Assembly (NCBI RefSeq): GCF_020379485.1
Contig: NC_063444.1
Coordinates: 8,070,652-8,134,651 of the forward strand
Direction of reading: 5' to 3'
From: Brassica napus
Lineage: Eukaryota; Streptophyta; Magnoliopsida; Brassicales; Brassicaceae
Length of the DNA: 64,000 bases
Part shown: piece by piece, positions 11,887 through 23,203 of the stretch
How the letters are laid out: each line of letters begins with the position of its first letter
Numbering within the stretch: position 1 is the stretch's first letter
Program-made: the position numbers and the translations under genes
Notes under the pieces: model-generated
What the model saw: the letters and a program-made list of their open reading frames with translations, nothing else
Databases searched by the model: none
Told to the model about the DNA's origin: nothing

Positions 11887-13145
11887 ATGGAGACGGAGAG
11901 TTCGCAGTATGCATTGGCTTTGTCATCATCATCATCAACTTTACCTTCTCTTCCACACTATCAAATCCTAAATCATACATAGGAAGCTTTATCAATCTGG
12001 TTTCTAACTACAAAAGCTTTCTCCGTCATCTGAATCCCCACGGTTTAGCTCTAGGTCTTCAAAACGGTATGGATTGGACCCAGAACCCTCCAAGATCCTA
12101 ACTATTTGACCCTTTTTTAGTTACTGTTTTTTTATCATATATTAGTCGTTTAATTTTGATTTTGAATGGTTTTTGTGCAGTGATATGTTATGGTACGGAG
12201 AACAATAATGACAACGGATTTCAAGTGCCACCTTACGTTGTTTTGAAGAAGACTCAGATTAAGGTATGTCTTTTGTTATGTTTGTTAATTGATATGCTTT
12301 CCTTTGCTAAGCTCAAACTTTCCTTTTTTGATATATGTGCCATTAAATTTTTTTTTTTCCAGAAACTAATAGTTACGCTTCCTTCGAGCTTTACGCATTA
12401 CGGTTACGGTTGTTTAGCAAGAGAAGCCACACTCAGTAAACGTTCTCCTCATGCCACAACGCAACCACTCCCGTTTATCTACTCATCATTCAATCATAAC
12501 GGTGCTAAGAGACGCAAGAAAGCTCCACTATTAATCTCTAACGGAGAGCTCAACAAACCGCAAGATACTACAGATTCTGATGCTTCTTCAGTTAATGAAT
12601 CACTCAGTGAAGTACTAAATATTGCTCTACCACAATATTCCGGTTCAGGTTTATATGATATATGCCTTGTGGTGAACACATTAATCATCAAGCTCCTCCT
12701 ACATACGCTGCCTCCTCCGAGCTCGTGTTTGCTCCTCAAAGTTTCTTTGCCACTTTTGGGCCTATTCCAATTTCTTTTCCGCCGGTATTACATTCTCACT
12801 TTTATTACATCATGTCACTCTAAATAAAAAAACATCGCAGTTGTTTGTTTTGTATACCTTAAGCACCCATAAAAAAACTAATCTTGTCTTTTCTTTTTGT
12901 TCTAGATCGATGAAGGATTGGATTTAGAGGAATTGACTAACAACTTCAAGCAGTATGAGCTATGGGGTGGTCCACAAGAAAACAACAACCTAGACGATGT
13001 TAATACTATTGATGGATCTTCTTACGTGATCTCACGAAGTCCGTTTGATCCTATCGGGAGACCATGCAATCCGTTTGGCCCTATTGAACGACCCTTGCCG
13101 CATCTTCCCTCTAGTTGTGAACTGGCAGATTTGGGATTTGTATAA
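11887..13145 (+). pseudogene. SCD6/LSM14-family (DCP5-related) gene, frameshifted
   Basis: Four exons can be recognised: 11887-12066, 12181-12263, 12363-12784 and 12906-13145. SCD6/LSM14 proteins bind mRNA-decay factors in P-bodies. Seen here are an LSM14-type start (SYIGSFINLVSNYK), the matching VICYGTENNNDNGFQVPP of exon 2, and an FDF-like box (DEGLDLEELTNNFKQYELWG) in exon 4. Two indels break the frame. Exon 1 is 180 nt where phase requires 181; the shift is near 11961, so the ATG frame stops at ACATAG. Exon 3 is 422 nt, not a multiple of three, with a frame change near 12660 before a readable GEHINHQAPPTYAASSE segment. It may be a recent pseudogene or carry sequencing errors. Probable relative of At4g19360 (SCD6-related). 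Confidence 0.75.
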
Positions 13146-14125
13146 AATTCATGTTTTATGTGTGTTTTTTGTCTCATGAACTTGACTTTTGGTACTTTGT
13201 GTTTTCTAGATGAGAATCTTGTTTTATTTTTTTGCTTTCCTGTAGAAAACACTAAAAGTTCTTCAATAATATGTACAATCTTTAAATATTGTCTACTTGT
13301 GTGTTTTGTTTTCTCTATTCCCTTTTCAGGCTTTGACATAAATCTGAAAAAGTCAACTATAGTTCTCTTAGTACTTGTTTGGTTTCATTAGTACTATTCT
13401 TTGTCTTTATTAGCACTATCAACTGAATAAAGAGAAAGAGTTTGATATAAAGACGAAATGACTGCACATATGCACAATGAACCCACATAACTCTCTGTTC
13501 CTCATTAAGTAAATCATAGTCGATGGCTGATAGTGTGTGGTGCAGTGAAGAAAGGATAACTGATCTATAAGGTTTTGAGAAAGCTATACATGTTACCCGC
13601 ACAAAAGGAATGGATGACATTTGACATGAAACTATCAGGTATCTGAAGCAGCATTAATCAATGATGAGTCTAACAGAAGACTGCAGATCACTGTCCATGG
13701 ATCCACGGTAAGGTCAGACTAAGATCAAGAGGAGTCATGTTAGCTTTGGTTTTAACTGCTACAAGGAACAAAATCTGATTCTCTTCGTATGTTCTCCAGT
13801 TCTGGTTAAGAAAAATTCATCGCATTCTCACAGAAAAGTCAATAAAGAGAACCAATTGATCTTGGTTTACAGAATCAAACACCAATACAGCTGCAGAGAC
13901 CACTTTTTGTTTTTGTTGCATCATCAAATGTATGTTTTATACAAAACTATAGTGAGAGTGTATAGATCTCATGTATGTGTGTGTGTGTGTTTTGCTTACT
14001 TAGAGCACACATGTACGACAACTGAGAAGATCATCTCATACATGTATGACCGCCAAAAAAACTGTCGATACATTGGGGTGGTCTTAATTAAATAACACAA
14101 GCAAAAAATCGAATAACAAAGGTTT
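13146..14125. other. Spacer with partial duplication of 20.3 kb sequence
   Basis: No complete gene. Bases 13452-13487 match 20319-20354 directly, and the next ~46 bases (13491-13536) match 20354-20398 in inverted orientation. The minus strand of 13357-13620 has an open frame containing DLLNEEQRVMWVHCAYVQSF, the same WV-C-YVQSF stretch as the ORF at 20.3 kb, so this is probably a duplicated gene fragment. A short TG microsatellite lies near 13975-13991. Confidence 0.45.
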
Positions 14126-14140
14126 CTATTGAGACGAACC

Positions 14141-14612
14141 TGTAAGGATTATTCAGTATGATCACGACTTAGGTTAGCTTCAAAGTAAATGACACAAGCG
14201 ATTTAACGAGTTCCCGGCCTCTAGCACGGTACGTCTCGTGGGAGAACTCTTGCTCCCAAACTTCACTATGATCAAAGAAGTTTACAATAGTCTAGTCACT
14301 TATAAATTGTGATAGACTTTTAGGTTTACACAACACCTTGGGTTTTGCCTTTAGAGAATACAAGTAGAATAGAGATCCTTAGAGAACACAGTAGTTCTCT
14401 GTTGCTATTACTCTAACGCCTTAACTTTCTTTCTCTTGTGCAGCTCTCTCACGCGTGGTTGATGATCTCGTTCTCAAGCTGGATTTATACTTGACGTCTT
14501 GATCCTTTTTTCCAGCAACGACTTCTACGGTCTTGAGTTTATCCAACCAATGCGTGGGCTTTAGTTGTGTAACACTAGGCCTTAGGATATTGTCTTTGGG
14601 CCAAACTCAACA
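14141..14612 (-). repeat. 3' LTR of first Copia element
   Basis: 472 bp, starting TGTAAGGATTATTCAG and ending CCAAACTCAACA on the plus strand. It matches 19690-20161 with two differences seen by eye. Confidence 0.95.
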
Positions 14613-15514
14613 AAACTCCACCTTTTGCCCAAACCCAATAACTTCCTAAGTTTTTTTCACTCCTTGTCTTCTTCGTTAAACATCATCACCGACAAAACAC
14701 GCAGCACCGCATCGCACTTCTCACTTCTGCCTTGGCTATCTTCAGACTCTACTCAATCAATCTAGCCCACCCGTTTCCTTCGTTGACTCCGCAAGGTTAG
14801 TGGCTTGATTTCTCCTTTCTCTCCATTATCGAATGTGTTTCGAACTACATCATAAACTTTGAGAGAGTGACTTGAGTCTCTGTTATCGTGCATGTCTTCT
14901 CTTGTCGAGTTTGTAAGGAACTCCACCTCGACCGTGATCCCTTTTCTGGTGATGTGCCTTTTGCTGAGTCACTTGTCACTTGTGACTCCACCGATTCAGA
15001 CTTCTCTATCTGAACCTCCACTGCGATTCTAAGGTAGCTCAACTCGACTTTTCCTTGTCGTAGTAGTAACTGTTTTTTTTTTTTTTTTTTTTTTTGGACT
15101 ATTGATTTCAAAACCTCATCTTTACACTGAAGCATGACGGTTTGAACTCAGATTGAAGTCAACAGAGCTCCACATTTTACTTTGCTTGCTCTTCGACTGT
15201 TTTCACAGTAAGTTTGTACCTTCTCGTATCGCTGTTGTCTAAGCAAGAAACTCAGTTTGTCTTGAGTAAATTGCTTTCTGAAACTTGGACTGGTTTCTTG
15301 TGAGTGCAGATATACCCACTCTCCTTTTGCAAATTGCTCCACCTGGAGTGCGTGTGTGTTGATACGACTCCACCTTTTTCTCCAGGTAACTCCCTTTCTC
15401 AAACACATTGAATGACAGCTCCTATTATCTCACACTTGCCCCCTTGTGTGTTGTTCAGATCTTTTGCGAGATAAACCGTTCACTCTGGAGTTACCGGGGC
15501 TGCTTTTTCTTCTC

Positions 15515-18500
15515 CTACTGGACGTTGAGAAGTCCACAGCAGAGCTGGAACTTCGGACCAGGTACGGTTTTAGTTAGGAAATCTGCAGGATTCAAATTAG
15601 TGTGTATCTTTTGTAGGATAACATCGCCTGCCTCCACTAGATCTCGTATGAAGTGGAACTTAGTATCGATCTGTTTAGTCCTTTCGTGATACACTGGATT
15701 TCTTGCTAGGGCTATAGCACTTTGAGAATCACAATGAATTGTTGCACTTGTCTGTTTGAATCCTAGCTCGTTGCATAAGCCTCTCAACCATATGCTCTCT
15801 TTAGCAGCTTCATGTAGAGCCATATACTCTGCCTCTATGGTTGATAAAGCAACCACAGATTGAAGGCATGATTTCCATGATACTGTGTTTCCTCCTATCT
15901 TGAATGCATATCCGGTTACTGACCTCCTCCTGTCTTGGTCGGTAGCATAATCAGAATCTGAAAAACCTTCTATGATAAACTTAGAATCCTTCTTGAATGT
16001 TAGATTAAGATCAGACGCTCCTCGTAGATATTTCAATACCCACTTGACAGCTGACCAGTGCTCTCTGCTCGGCTTGCTCATGAATCTACTCACGAACCCC
16101 ACGGCGAACCCCAAGTCAGGTCTAGATCCGACCATAGCGTACATGAGGCTCCCTACTGCACTTGCTTATGGGATGTTCTCCATGTACTGCTCTTCAATCT
16201 TCCATTCTTTGTCAGTTAAGCTTCTTAGTTTAAACTGTGCTGACGTTGGGGTGGTCACTGGTTTCACATCCTGCATTCCAAACGTTCTCAAAACTTTCTC
16301 AATATATTTTCCCTGAGATAAGATCAATGTGCCTTTCTGTCTATCTCTTATGATGTCCATACCCAAAATTCTTGAGGCCTTTCCTAGATCTTTCATCTCA
16401 AACTCCCCATTCAATCTGTCCTTCAGTTCCTGGATTGTTTTCTTATTCCCTGAAGCTATCAGCATATCGTCAACGTACAGCAGTAGGTACACTGCTTTAT
16501 CAGTTTGCGTGTCCCTGAAATAGACACACGGATCCCTGCTGCTCTTCTCGAACAGTTGGTGTTTCATGAAGCTATCAAAACGCTGGTTCCATCTCCTTGG
16601 CGACTGTTTGAGTCCATAAAGAGACTTTCTTAACACGCAGACTTTATTTTCATCTCCTGGTTTGATAAAGCCTTCTGGTTGAGTCATTAGGATTTTTTCC
16701 TCTAAAGTTCCGTGTAAGAAGGCTGTTTTGACGTCCATCTGCTCTAGCTCAAAATCCAGATTCACCACCACTGATAGCATGAACCTGATTGAAACATGTT
16801 TCACTACTGGGGAGAAGATTTCATTGTAGTCTATTCCCTCAGTCTGTGAATAACCTTTTGCGACCAGTCGGCCTTTATATCTTTCATCTTCAACTCCTGG
16901 TATGCCTGGTTTTAACTTAAAAATCCACTTGCAGCCTATTAGCTTGGCCTTTTCTGGTTTGTCTATCAGGTCCCATGTTCGATTTTTCTTGTGGGAATCC
17001 ATTTCTTCCTCTGCAGCAGCCTTCCATCGTTTTCTTTCTGTACTTCTCATTGCTTCTCCATAGGATTTCGGTTCCTCTACCTCTAGATCTTCCACCGTGT
17101 TCAATGCATATGCTACAAAGTTTCCATCTTCATAGCGTGATGGAGGTCTAGTGTTCTTACGTCTTTCTCTGTCTCTAGCCAACACATACTCGTTAAGTGT
17201 CTGTTCTTTGTCACTTGTCTCAGTTTCATCCTCAGCTTCATGTTTTGTTTTTGTGTCGGAACTTTCTGAGATGTCTGAGTTTGAGTCTTCTTTGTTGCTA
17301 TTTTCTGAGTCAGAGTCAGAGCTGCTTGGTGTAGGACCTCGGATTAGATCATCACTGAAGGTTACTCTTCGTCTCCTCTTCTCCTTCACGACAATGTTAT
17401 CTTCCTTTGGATTCTTTTCATTTTTCCTTTCAGTACCGTTGACATCCTTATAGATTTCTCTTTCATTGAACACTACATATCTGCTGGTTCTACATCTTCT
17501 TTCTTCAGGGATCCAAACTCTGTACCCTTTTGTTCCGAAAGGATAACCCATGAACACTCCTTTTACAGCTCTAGGTTCTGTTTTTCCTTCTTTCACGTGA
17601 ACAAATGCAGAGCTTCCAAAACGTCTTAAGTGTTTGAGCTCTGGTTTGGATCCAGACCATACCTGTTCTGGCAGCTTGAAGTTCAGTGCAGCACTCGGAG
17701 ACCTGTTGATCAAATACACAGCCGTAGATGCTGCCTCTGCCCAGAAACTCTGATCTAAACCTGTTTCAGCCAGCATACATCTTACCTTATCCATAATGGT
17801 TCTGTTCATCCTTTCTGAGACACCATTCTGCTGTGGGGTATAGGTGCAGGTTCTGTGTCTTTTGATACCAGCTTGTTTGCAGTAATTGTCGAATTCCCGA
17901 TTGCAAAACTCCAAGCCATTGTCTGTTCTTAAACATTTAACCTTGCGTTCTGTCTGAGTTTCAACTGCTGTCTTCCATTCCTTAAAAGCCGCAAATGCCT
18001 CATTTTTAGCTCTCAGGAAGAAAATCCATACCTTCTTAGAGTAGTCGTCTATAAATGTTACAAAGTACTTGCAATCTCCTAGACTGTTTGGCGAAGATGG
18101 TGAGCCCCATAAGTCTGAGTGCACGTAATCCAGAATTCCTTTCGTAACATGTTTAGCTGGTTTGAAACTTTGTTTGTGTGATTTTCCCAGCACACACTCT
18201 TCACAAAACTTAAGTGTTCTTACCTCCTTCTCTGGTAAGTAACCTTCTTTAGCTAGGACATTCATACTTTTCAGACTCATATGTCCCAGCCTAGAGTGCC
18301 AAAGTTTTGTCATGTCGACCTCCTCCTTAGATATGTTTGCTTCTCCTTTCAACACAGTTCCTTGGAGATAGTACAATCCTTGATGATACTTTCCTGAGAT
18401 TACTTTCTCATTTCCTTTGTAGAATTGTACTATGAGGTCCTTGCCCTCATATCTGCATCCTGACTTCTCTAACATACCATATGAAATAAGGTTTCTGCTC

Positions 18501-19645
18501 ATACCTGGCATGTATCTTACTTCAGTAAGCACCACCTTAGACCCATCAGGATTCTGAATTTTTATTTTTCCTATCCCTTTGATGTCGCTGTGTGTGTTGT
18601 TTGCCATGAGCACCTTACCGCCATTGAACTCCCTCAGATCAAATAGGAATTTTTTGTCGGGTGTAATATGGAACGAGCATCCTGAGTCCATGATCCATTC
18701 CTCCTTTGTATCCTCAGTACTTACTGTTAGCACCAAAGGTTGCCTAGGCCCAGCAACAAGATTTGCGGTGTTATCTTGTCTGTTTGATTTCCTATCAGGA
18801 CAATCCTTTTTCCAGTGGTCCTCTTTACCACAAATAAAGCAACCTTTGTTGTTTTTGATGTTCCTTGGTCGGGATTTTGATCTTCCAAACCTACTCTTTG
18901 ATCTTCCCTTCCAGGACTTTCCACTGCCTTTGTTTTGTCTAGATTCTGATCTTCCTCTATCCACAAACAGTCCTTCTCCATCTGACTTTGACAGTTTGCC
19001 ACTCTCGATTAACTCTCTCTCTTTTGACTTTGCTGCACCAGTCACTTCACTTAAGCTTAAAGTGTCCCTCCCATACTTGAGGGTTTCCTTGAGTTGATCA
19101 TATTTGTTTGATAGAGAACTTAGTAACAAGATAGCTTGTACTTCCTCGGTTACCTCCACCTGAAGGTTGTTGAGGTCTGCAACCAGTTTTAGAAAATCAT
19201 CTACATTCTCATCAATACTTTTAGAGTCTGACATCTTGAATGTGTAGAACCTAAGCTGTAGATAGATTCTGTTTGGCAGTGATGTTTCTGTGTAGAGTTT
19301 GTCCAATGTTGACCACATATCAGCTGCAGTCTCACAATTCTGAATCTTTCGCAGGACCTTGTTTCCAACGTTTAGGACTATCAGATCCTTAGCTTTCTCG
19401 GATTTTTCAAACTTGACTGGATCAATCCTGGGGGTAGTCTCCACCAGACCTGCTAGCCCCTTTTGAGGATCCTTCATAGCCGATTCTGCCTCATCCTTAG
19501 GCGTCGACATGTCCTTCACAAGCTTGTGGTCGGTTAGTACCTCCTTCAATCCTAGCACACCGAAGTGAGCTAACATCCTGACTTTCCATAATGAAAAATC
19601 ACCGGTTCCTTCGAATCTGTCCACCTCGATTCTTGAGGTTGACAT
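15515..19645 (-). pseudogene. Copia gag-pol polyprotein with one in-frame stop
   Basis: Reading starts at ATG 19645 (MSTSRIEVDRFEG). An open frame extends further up into the LTR, but this ATG begins the usual Gag sequence. Domains in order: Gag/UBN2-type, zinc knuckle CFICGKEDHWKKDC, protease WIMDSGCSFH, integrase with HSRLGHMS and CEECVLGK, then the DDE core, reverse transcriptase with LLLYVDDM, and RNase H with STIEAEYMAL. A TAA at 16166-16168 interrupts the conserved RT-to-RNase H link, and the same frame continues to 15515. No other lesion was seen, so one base change appears to have disabled it. It resembles the Tork/TNT1 side of plant Copia elements. Confidence 0.92.
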
Positions 19646-19689
19646 CTCCTCGTGATCACCTGTCCTTAGCCTCAGCTCTGATACCACTT

Positions 19690-20161
19690 TGTAAGGATTA
19701 TTCAGTATGATCACGACTTAGGTTAGCTTCAAAGTAAATGACACAAGCGATTTAACGAGTTCCCGGCCTCTAGCACGGTACGTCTCGTGGGAGAACTCTT
19801 GCTCCCAAACTTCACTATGATCAAAGAAGTTTACAATAGTCTAGTCACTTATAAATTGTGATAGACTTTTAGGTTTACACAACACCTTGGGTTTTGCCTT
19901 TAGAGAATACAAGTAGAATAGAGATCCTTAGAGAACACAGTAGTTCTCTGTTGCTATTACTCTAACGCCTTAACTTTCTTTCTCTTGTGCAGCTCTCTCA
20001 CGCGTGGTTGATGATCTCGTTCTCAAGCTGGATTTATACTTGACGTCTTGATCCTTTTTTCCAGCAACGACTTCTACGGTTTTGAGTTTATCCAACCAAT
20101 GCGTGGGCTTTAGTTGTGTAACACTAGGCCTTAGGATATTGTCTTTGGACCAAACTCAACA
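19690..20161 (-). repeat. 5' LTR of first Copia element
   Basis: 472-bp direct repeat of 14141-14612. Because gag-pol is on the minus strand, this is the 5' LTR carrying the promoter. The primer-binding site follows it inside the element. Confidence 0.95.
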
Positions 20162-20399
20162 GAACCAGTAACAGCAGCCTCAGCAGATTGCTGAGAAGAG
20201 GATCCTGATTGTGCACCACACACAGAGTCAGGTGATGGAGCAGAGACTGAGCTTGTAGGAGGAGGATTAGGAAGAAGATGCTCATTTGTGGTCACTGGTG
20301 TTTGATCACTGTCTTTGGGACGAAATGACTGCACATATACACAATAAACCCACACATTATCAGCCACCGACTATAATTTACTTAATGAGATACAGAGAG

Positions 20400-21007
20400 G
20401 GATGTGGCTAATAGTATAATTCCTTTTTGTTCTCTTTTTGGCCAACGTAATAGATAAACAACGACAAAAGAGAGAGAGATGGTAACCCCACTGGTAGCAA
20501 TAAAGCATAAAAAATGAAAATCTTGCTCAGCTTAGCCACAAAGGCTTAATAATGGGTACACACAAAACAGAAACATCAAAGCTCAGAGATATGTCTCATC
20601 AAGTATACCTTCCAATCCCAAAAGTGGTCATTGCTCAAATAGAATCATCATCTCCATTAATTACTAGTCTATATTTTCTCTCTTTGGCGGTTATCACTCA
20701 CTCTATTTGTCAAAATATGCATAACATACATCAAATGAAACTAACGGAGCTAAACAAAACTATTTATTATCCCAAAATTGTCTTAGTGAATTAACAAAAA
20801 TCTCAACTTTAACAAACCCAATTTACATAAACAAGAAAAAACAAGCCCTAAACTCAAACTCCAATCTCGAAAATCCTAAAACTTCAAAAGACTATAAAAT
20901 TTTGCACTGAAATATCAGAAACCAAACCCAGATTACAATTTCAGAAAGGAAATTCATTCGATTTTGAAAAAAATTACTTGTTTGGAGTAACGAATCAGCG
21001 AGAACTA
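20400..21007. other. Spacer, nothing recognised
   Basis: AT-rich sequence between the split ORF fragment and a repeat rich in CCGAACC. Open frames are short and unconvincing. Confidence 0.4.
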
Positions 21008-21570
21008 GGGCTGTGACCTTTAATGGGAACCGTTTATCCGAACCGGATCCGATCTGAAATGTACTGGTTCGGTTCGGTTTTGGATATGGTCATATTATCC
21101 GATGGTTCATTGCTTCTAATACCCGTGGATATTGGATCGGTTCTCGTTATTACCCGAAACCCGATCGGGTACCCATTTAAACCGAAACGGATAGTCTACA
21201 ACCTAGAATATTAGAAAAAATGTCATCACCACAGTATAGATAGAAAAGCGGCTATGTTAGCGATATATATATTGTAAATATATATATTGAATTTCAATAT
21301 TATTTTTTAAAAATAAAATTGACATTTTAGGGATTTGAACCCGAGTTGTCCACAATAAAGATAGACTATGTGACCACTAACCCACTTCAATTTACATGTA
21401 AATTATTTTATTTGATAAATATGTATATGATTTACATAATAAATGGGTACTCGGAACCGGTGGTATCCGAACCGAAATCTACCAAGTACCTATTGGGTAG
21501 AGAATTCATTTATCTGAAAACCCGGGCCTGAATGGATCTTACCCGACCAAGCCTAGTGAGAACTGAGAAT
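21008..21570. repeat. Degenerate CCGAACC/GGTTCGG-rich repeat with tRNA-like boxes
   Basis: Two clusters of ATCCGAACCGG/GGTTCGGTTC-type words (21035-21180 and 21455-21545) flank an AT-rich centre. In the centre the minus strand reads GGGTTAGTGGTCAC and then GGGTTCAAATCCC (complement of 21330-21342), which resemble Pol III A and B boxes. A similar GGTTCGG-rich unit lies at 48.0-48.6 kb. This is probably an old non-autonomous transposon; the superfamily is not assigned. Confidence 0.45.
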
Positions 21571-21696
21571 TCGACCTGTTTCGTGACCCGGTTTTATGAC
21601 CCGGTTCTCCATTTAACCCGAAACGAAATTGAAGTAGGCGCGGAAGGCCCAACGAAAAGCCCACATACACACAGTTAAGTTCTTCCCCACTCTCTC

Positions 21697-21708
21697 TCTC
21701 TATAAATA
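21697..21708 (+). promoter_or_regulatory. TATA region of small SCD6-like gene
   Basis: A CT-rich stretch leads into CTATAAATACC about 130 bp before the start codon. No ATG occurs between it and 21833, which supports that start. Confidence 0.6.
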
Positions 21709-21832
21709 CCTGAATCTTTTAAAAAAATACAAACAAACTTTTCGATCGAGAAACAGAGAGAAGTAGAGAACGTACGTGGACAAGAATCACGAACGCGACT
21801 CATCGTCTCCACTCACCTCAAAGGCTCTGAAC

Positions 21833-22363
21833 ATGGAAGAGATCGGCAGCTTCGTTAGTATTATCCGCACCGATGAAGCAAGGATCGAAGGAATCCTTGT
21901 TAAGGTTGATCTTTCGAACCAGAGAGTCGCTGTCAAGAACGGTAAATATTTACATGCTTGATTTTTTTATGATCTATGCATTTTTCTTGAAACTCTTCTT
22001 CTTCGCTCATCATCCAACGATATTTCTTGTTTTATTGCTTGTACAGCAAGGAACTTTGGAAGCGAAGGAAGAAAGCTTCGCGGAGCTCAGATCCCACCAT
22101 CATTACTCCTGCATGGATGCATGACACTGGGATCACGTCAGATCAAGGTTCGTTTCTTGGAGACATCGATCCAAAAGAACAAGAAAAACGTACGAACTCA
22201 GATTTGATTTACGACTCTCTGTTCCATGTTTCAGGACATGGAGATCATTTTGCTTTCACCTCAGGAGAGAAACTTCCCACCTCTTTCTCAGCGCAGGATT
22301 GGAGCAAGGAACAAGATGGATGGACCTTCCTACTCCGAGATCGCTAAGGGGAAGAAGAACTAG
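21833..22363 (+). CDS. Small SCD6/LSM14-domain protein
   Basis: Three exons join in frame: 21833-21941, 22047-22147 and 22235-22363 (intron 2 is 87 bp), giving 112 residues. The N-terminal ~80 residues follow the LSM14/SCD6 Lsm fold: EEIGSFVSIIRTDEARIEGI, a VDLSNQRVAVKN strand, the RNFGSEGR and QIPPS motif, and RQIKDMEI. The remainder is short and basic, ending YSEIAKGKKN, with no FDF or TFG box. Family members (DCP5, SCD6, Rap55/LSM14) regulate mRNA translation and decapping in P-bodies. A form reduced almost to the Lsm domain would bind partners without the FDF-dependent contacts (inference). The first ATG after the TATA box is used. Skipping the second splice leads to a stop at 22205-22207, so splicing is needed for the full product. 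It is likely a local paralogue of the SCD6-like gene at 11.9 kb. Confidence 0.72.
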
Positions 22364-23203
22364 AAGAACTAGGGTTTTAATTAAACCATCTTTAATTCGT
22401 TGAGGATATTAAACACCTTTTGAACTTTGTAACTCTAACCAAAGTTATCAAAGTTCTTTATTCTCACAGATTAAAGCTTTTCTATATTTCGTGTGTTGAG
22501 TTTTTTTGGTCTAAATCTAGGTTTGTGATTTTTTATGTTTATGTGTATATATACTTAGATGCATGCTTGACTGTTTTAGCTGAATCTTTTTAGATACTTT
22601 GCAAGGAACAATCTATTATACCGAATGCAGTGTATTACTGGATATAAGAAGCCACTCCAATGATACATAGCGCAAGTGTTTATAATCTATGATATATGTG
22701 TTAATGTTTTTTTTTTAATGTATATATACTTTTATCTCCTTCGAATTAATCAGTCAAAGTTATGTCAAAAAAAAAAAGTCAGTCAAATTTTTTTTAAAAA
22801 AAATATATAACTGGAATTTTTGGTTTTATTTGTAGGCAAAACAAAGTCAGTCAAAGTTTTTTTTTAAACACACGGTGTAAATAACATGTTTATTTGTTTA
22901 TTCGTCTAGGCTTTAAGACCTGCAATATTAAATCACGTGTGGTTGTTTTTATTATATTTTTGTTATTTGTTAGTTAAGTATTGGGTTATTAAAATTAAAG
23001 AAAAAATACTCGGAATTTTGTTCATTGTATAACTAATTTAAACCCAAAACAGAGTCTTATCTGCTTATGAGATTAATGAGCTTGAATAATTACTTAGAAG
23101 TCACAACACTGCAATGTAGTTATTATTTTATTTAACATCATTCAAAAGCCTCCACTTTTGTTCTCACGTTATATCTTTTACAAAGATAATAATTAATAAA
23201 AGT
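22364..23203. other. Spacer, nothing recognised
   Basis: 3' flank of the small SCD6-like gene, including its likely poly(A) region, followed by AT-rich sequence with short repeated words such as CAGTCAAAGTT near 22750-22860. No gene is seen. Confidence 0.4.

Larger units (their letters stand above)
14141..20161 (-). mobile_element. Copia LTR retrotransposon, near-complete and young
   Basis: Full structure: 472-bp LTRs at both ends (TG...CA), 5-bp target duplication GAACC (14136-14140 and 20162-20166), primer-binding site TGGTATCAGAGC next to the right-hand LTR on the minus strand (within 19666-19687), and a polypurine AAAAGGTGGAG next to the left LTR (14613-14626). By eye the LTRs differ at only two positions, so insertion was recent. 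The gag-pol gene reads on the minus strand in Gag-PR-INT-RT-RNaseH order, typical of Ty1/Copia. About 900 bp of non-coding internal sequence separate pol from the 3' LTR and include a T-run at 15074-15095. Confidence 0.97.
14126..20367 (-). pseudogene. Unidentified ORF fragment split by a Copia element
   Basis: Reading the minus strand from 20367 gives an open frame of ~68 residues rich in S, P, T and Q (for example SFRPKDSDQTPVTTNEHLLP). It runs into the Copia target site at 20162-20166 and resumes on the far side at 14140-14126 with four codons and TAG. The pre-insertion frame therefore ended only four codons beyond the insertion. A TATGTGCAG just before SFRP (exon starting 20328) could be a splice acceptor, making this a last exon, but no upstream exon was found. 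I do not recognise the family. A related fragment lies at 13.45 kb. Confidence 0.5.

Noticed and set aside
18579..19097. 172-codon plus-strand frame
   Set aside because: It is the antisense shadow of the Copia gag/protease region on the minus strand.
21776..21961. Upstream GTG start for the small SCD6-like gene
   Set aside because: The codon is GTG; the first ATG (21833) directly begins the conserved domain, and plants rarely start at GTG.
22190..22234. A 45-bp intron in the small SCD6-like gene
   Set aside because: It would keep the frame but is too short for a plant intron; the donor at 22148 gives an 87-bp intron and restores the QIKDMEI motif of the family.
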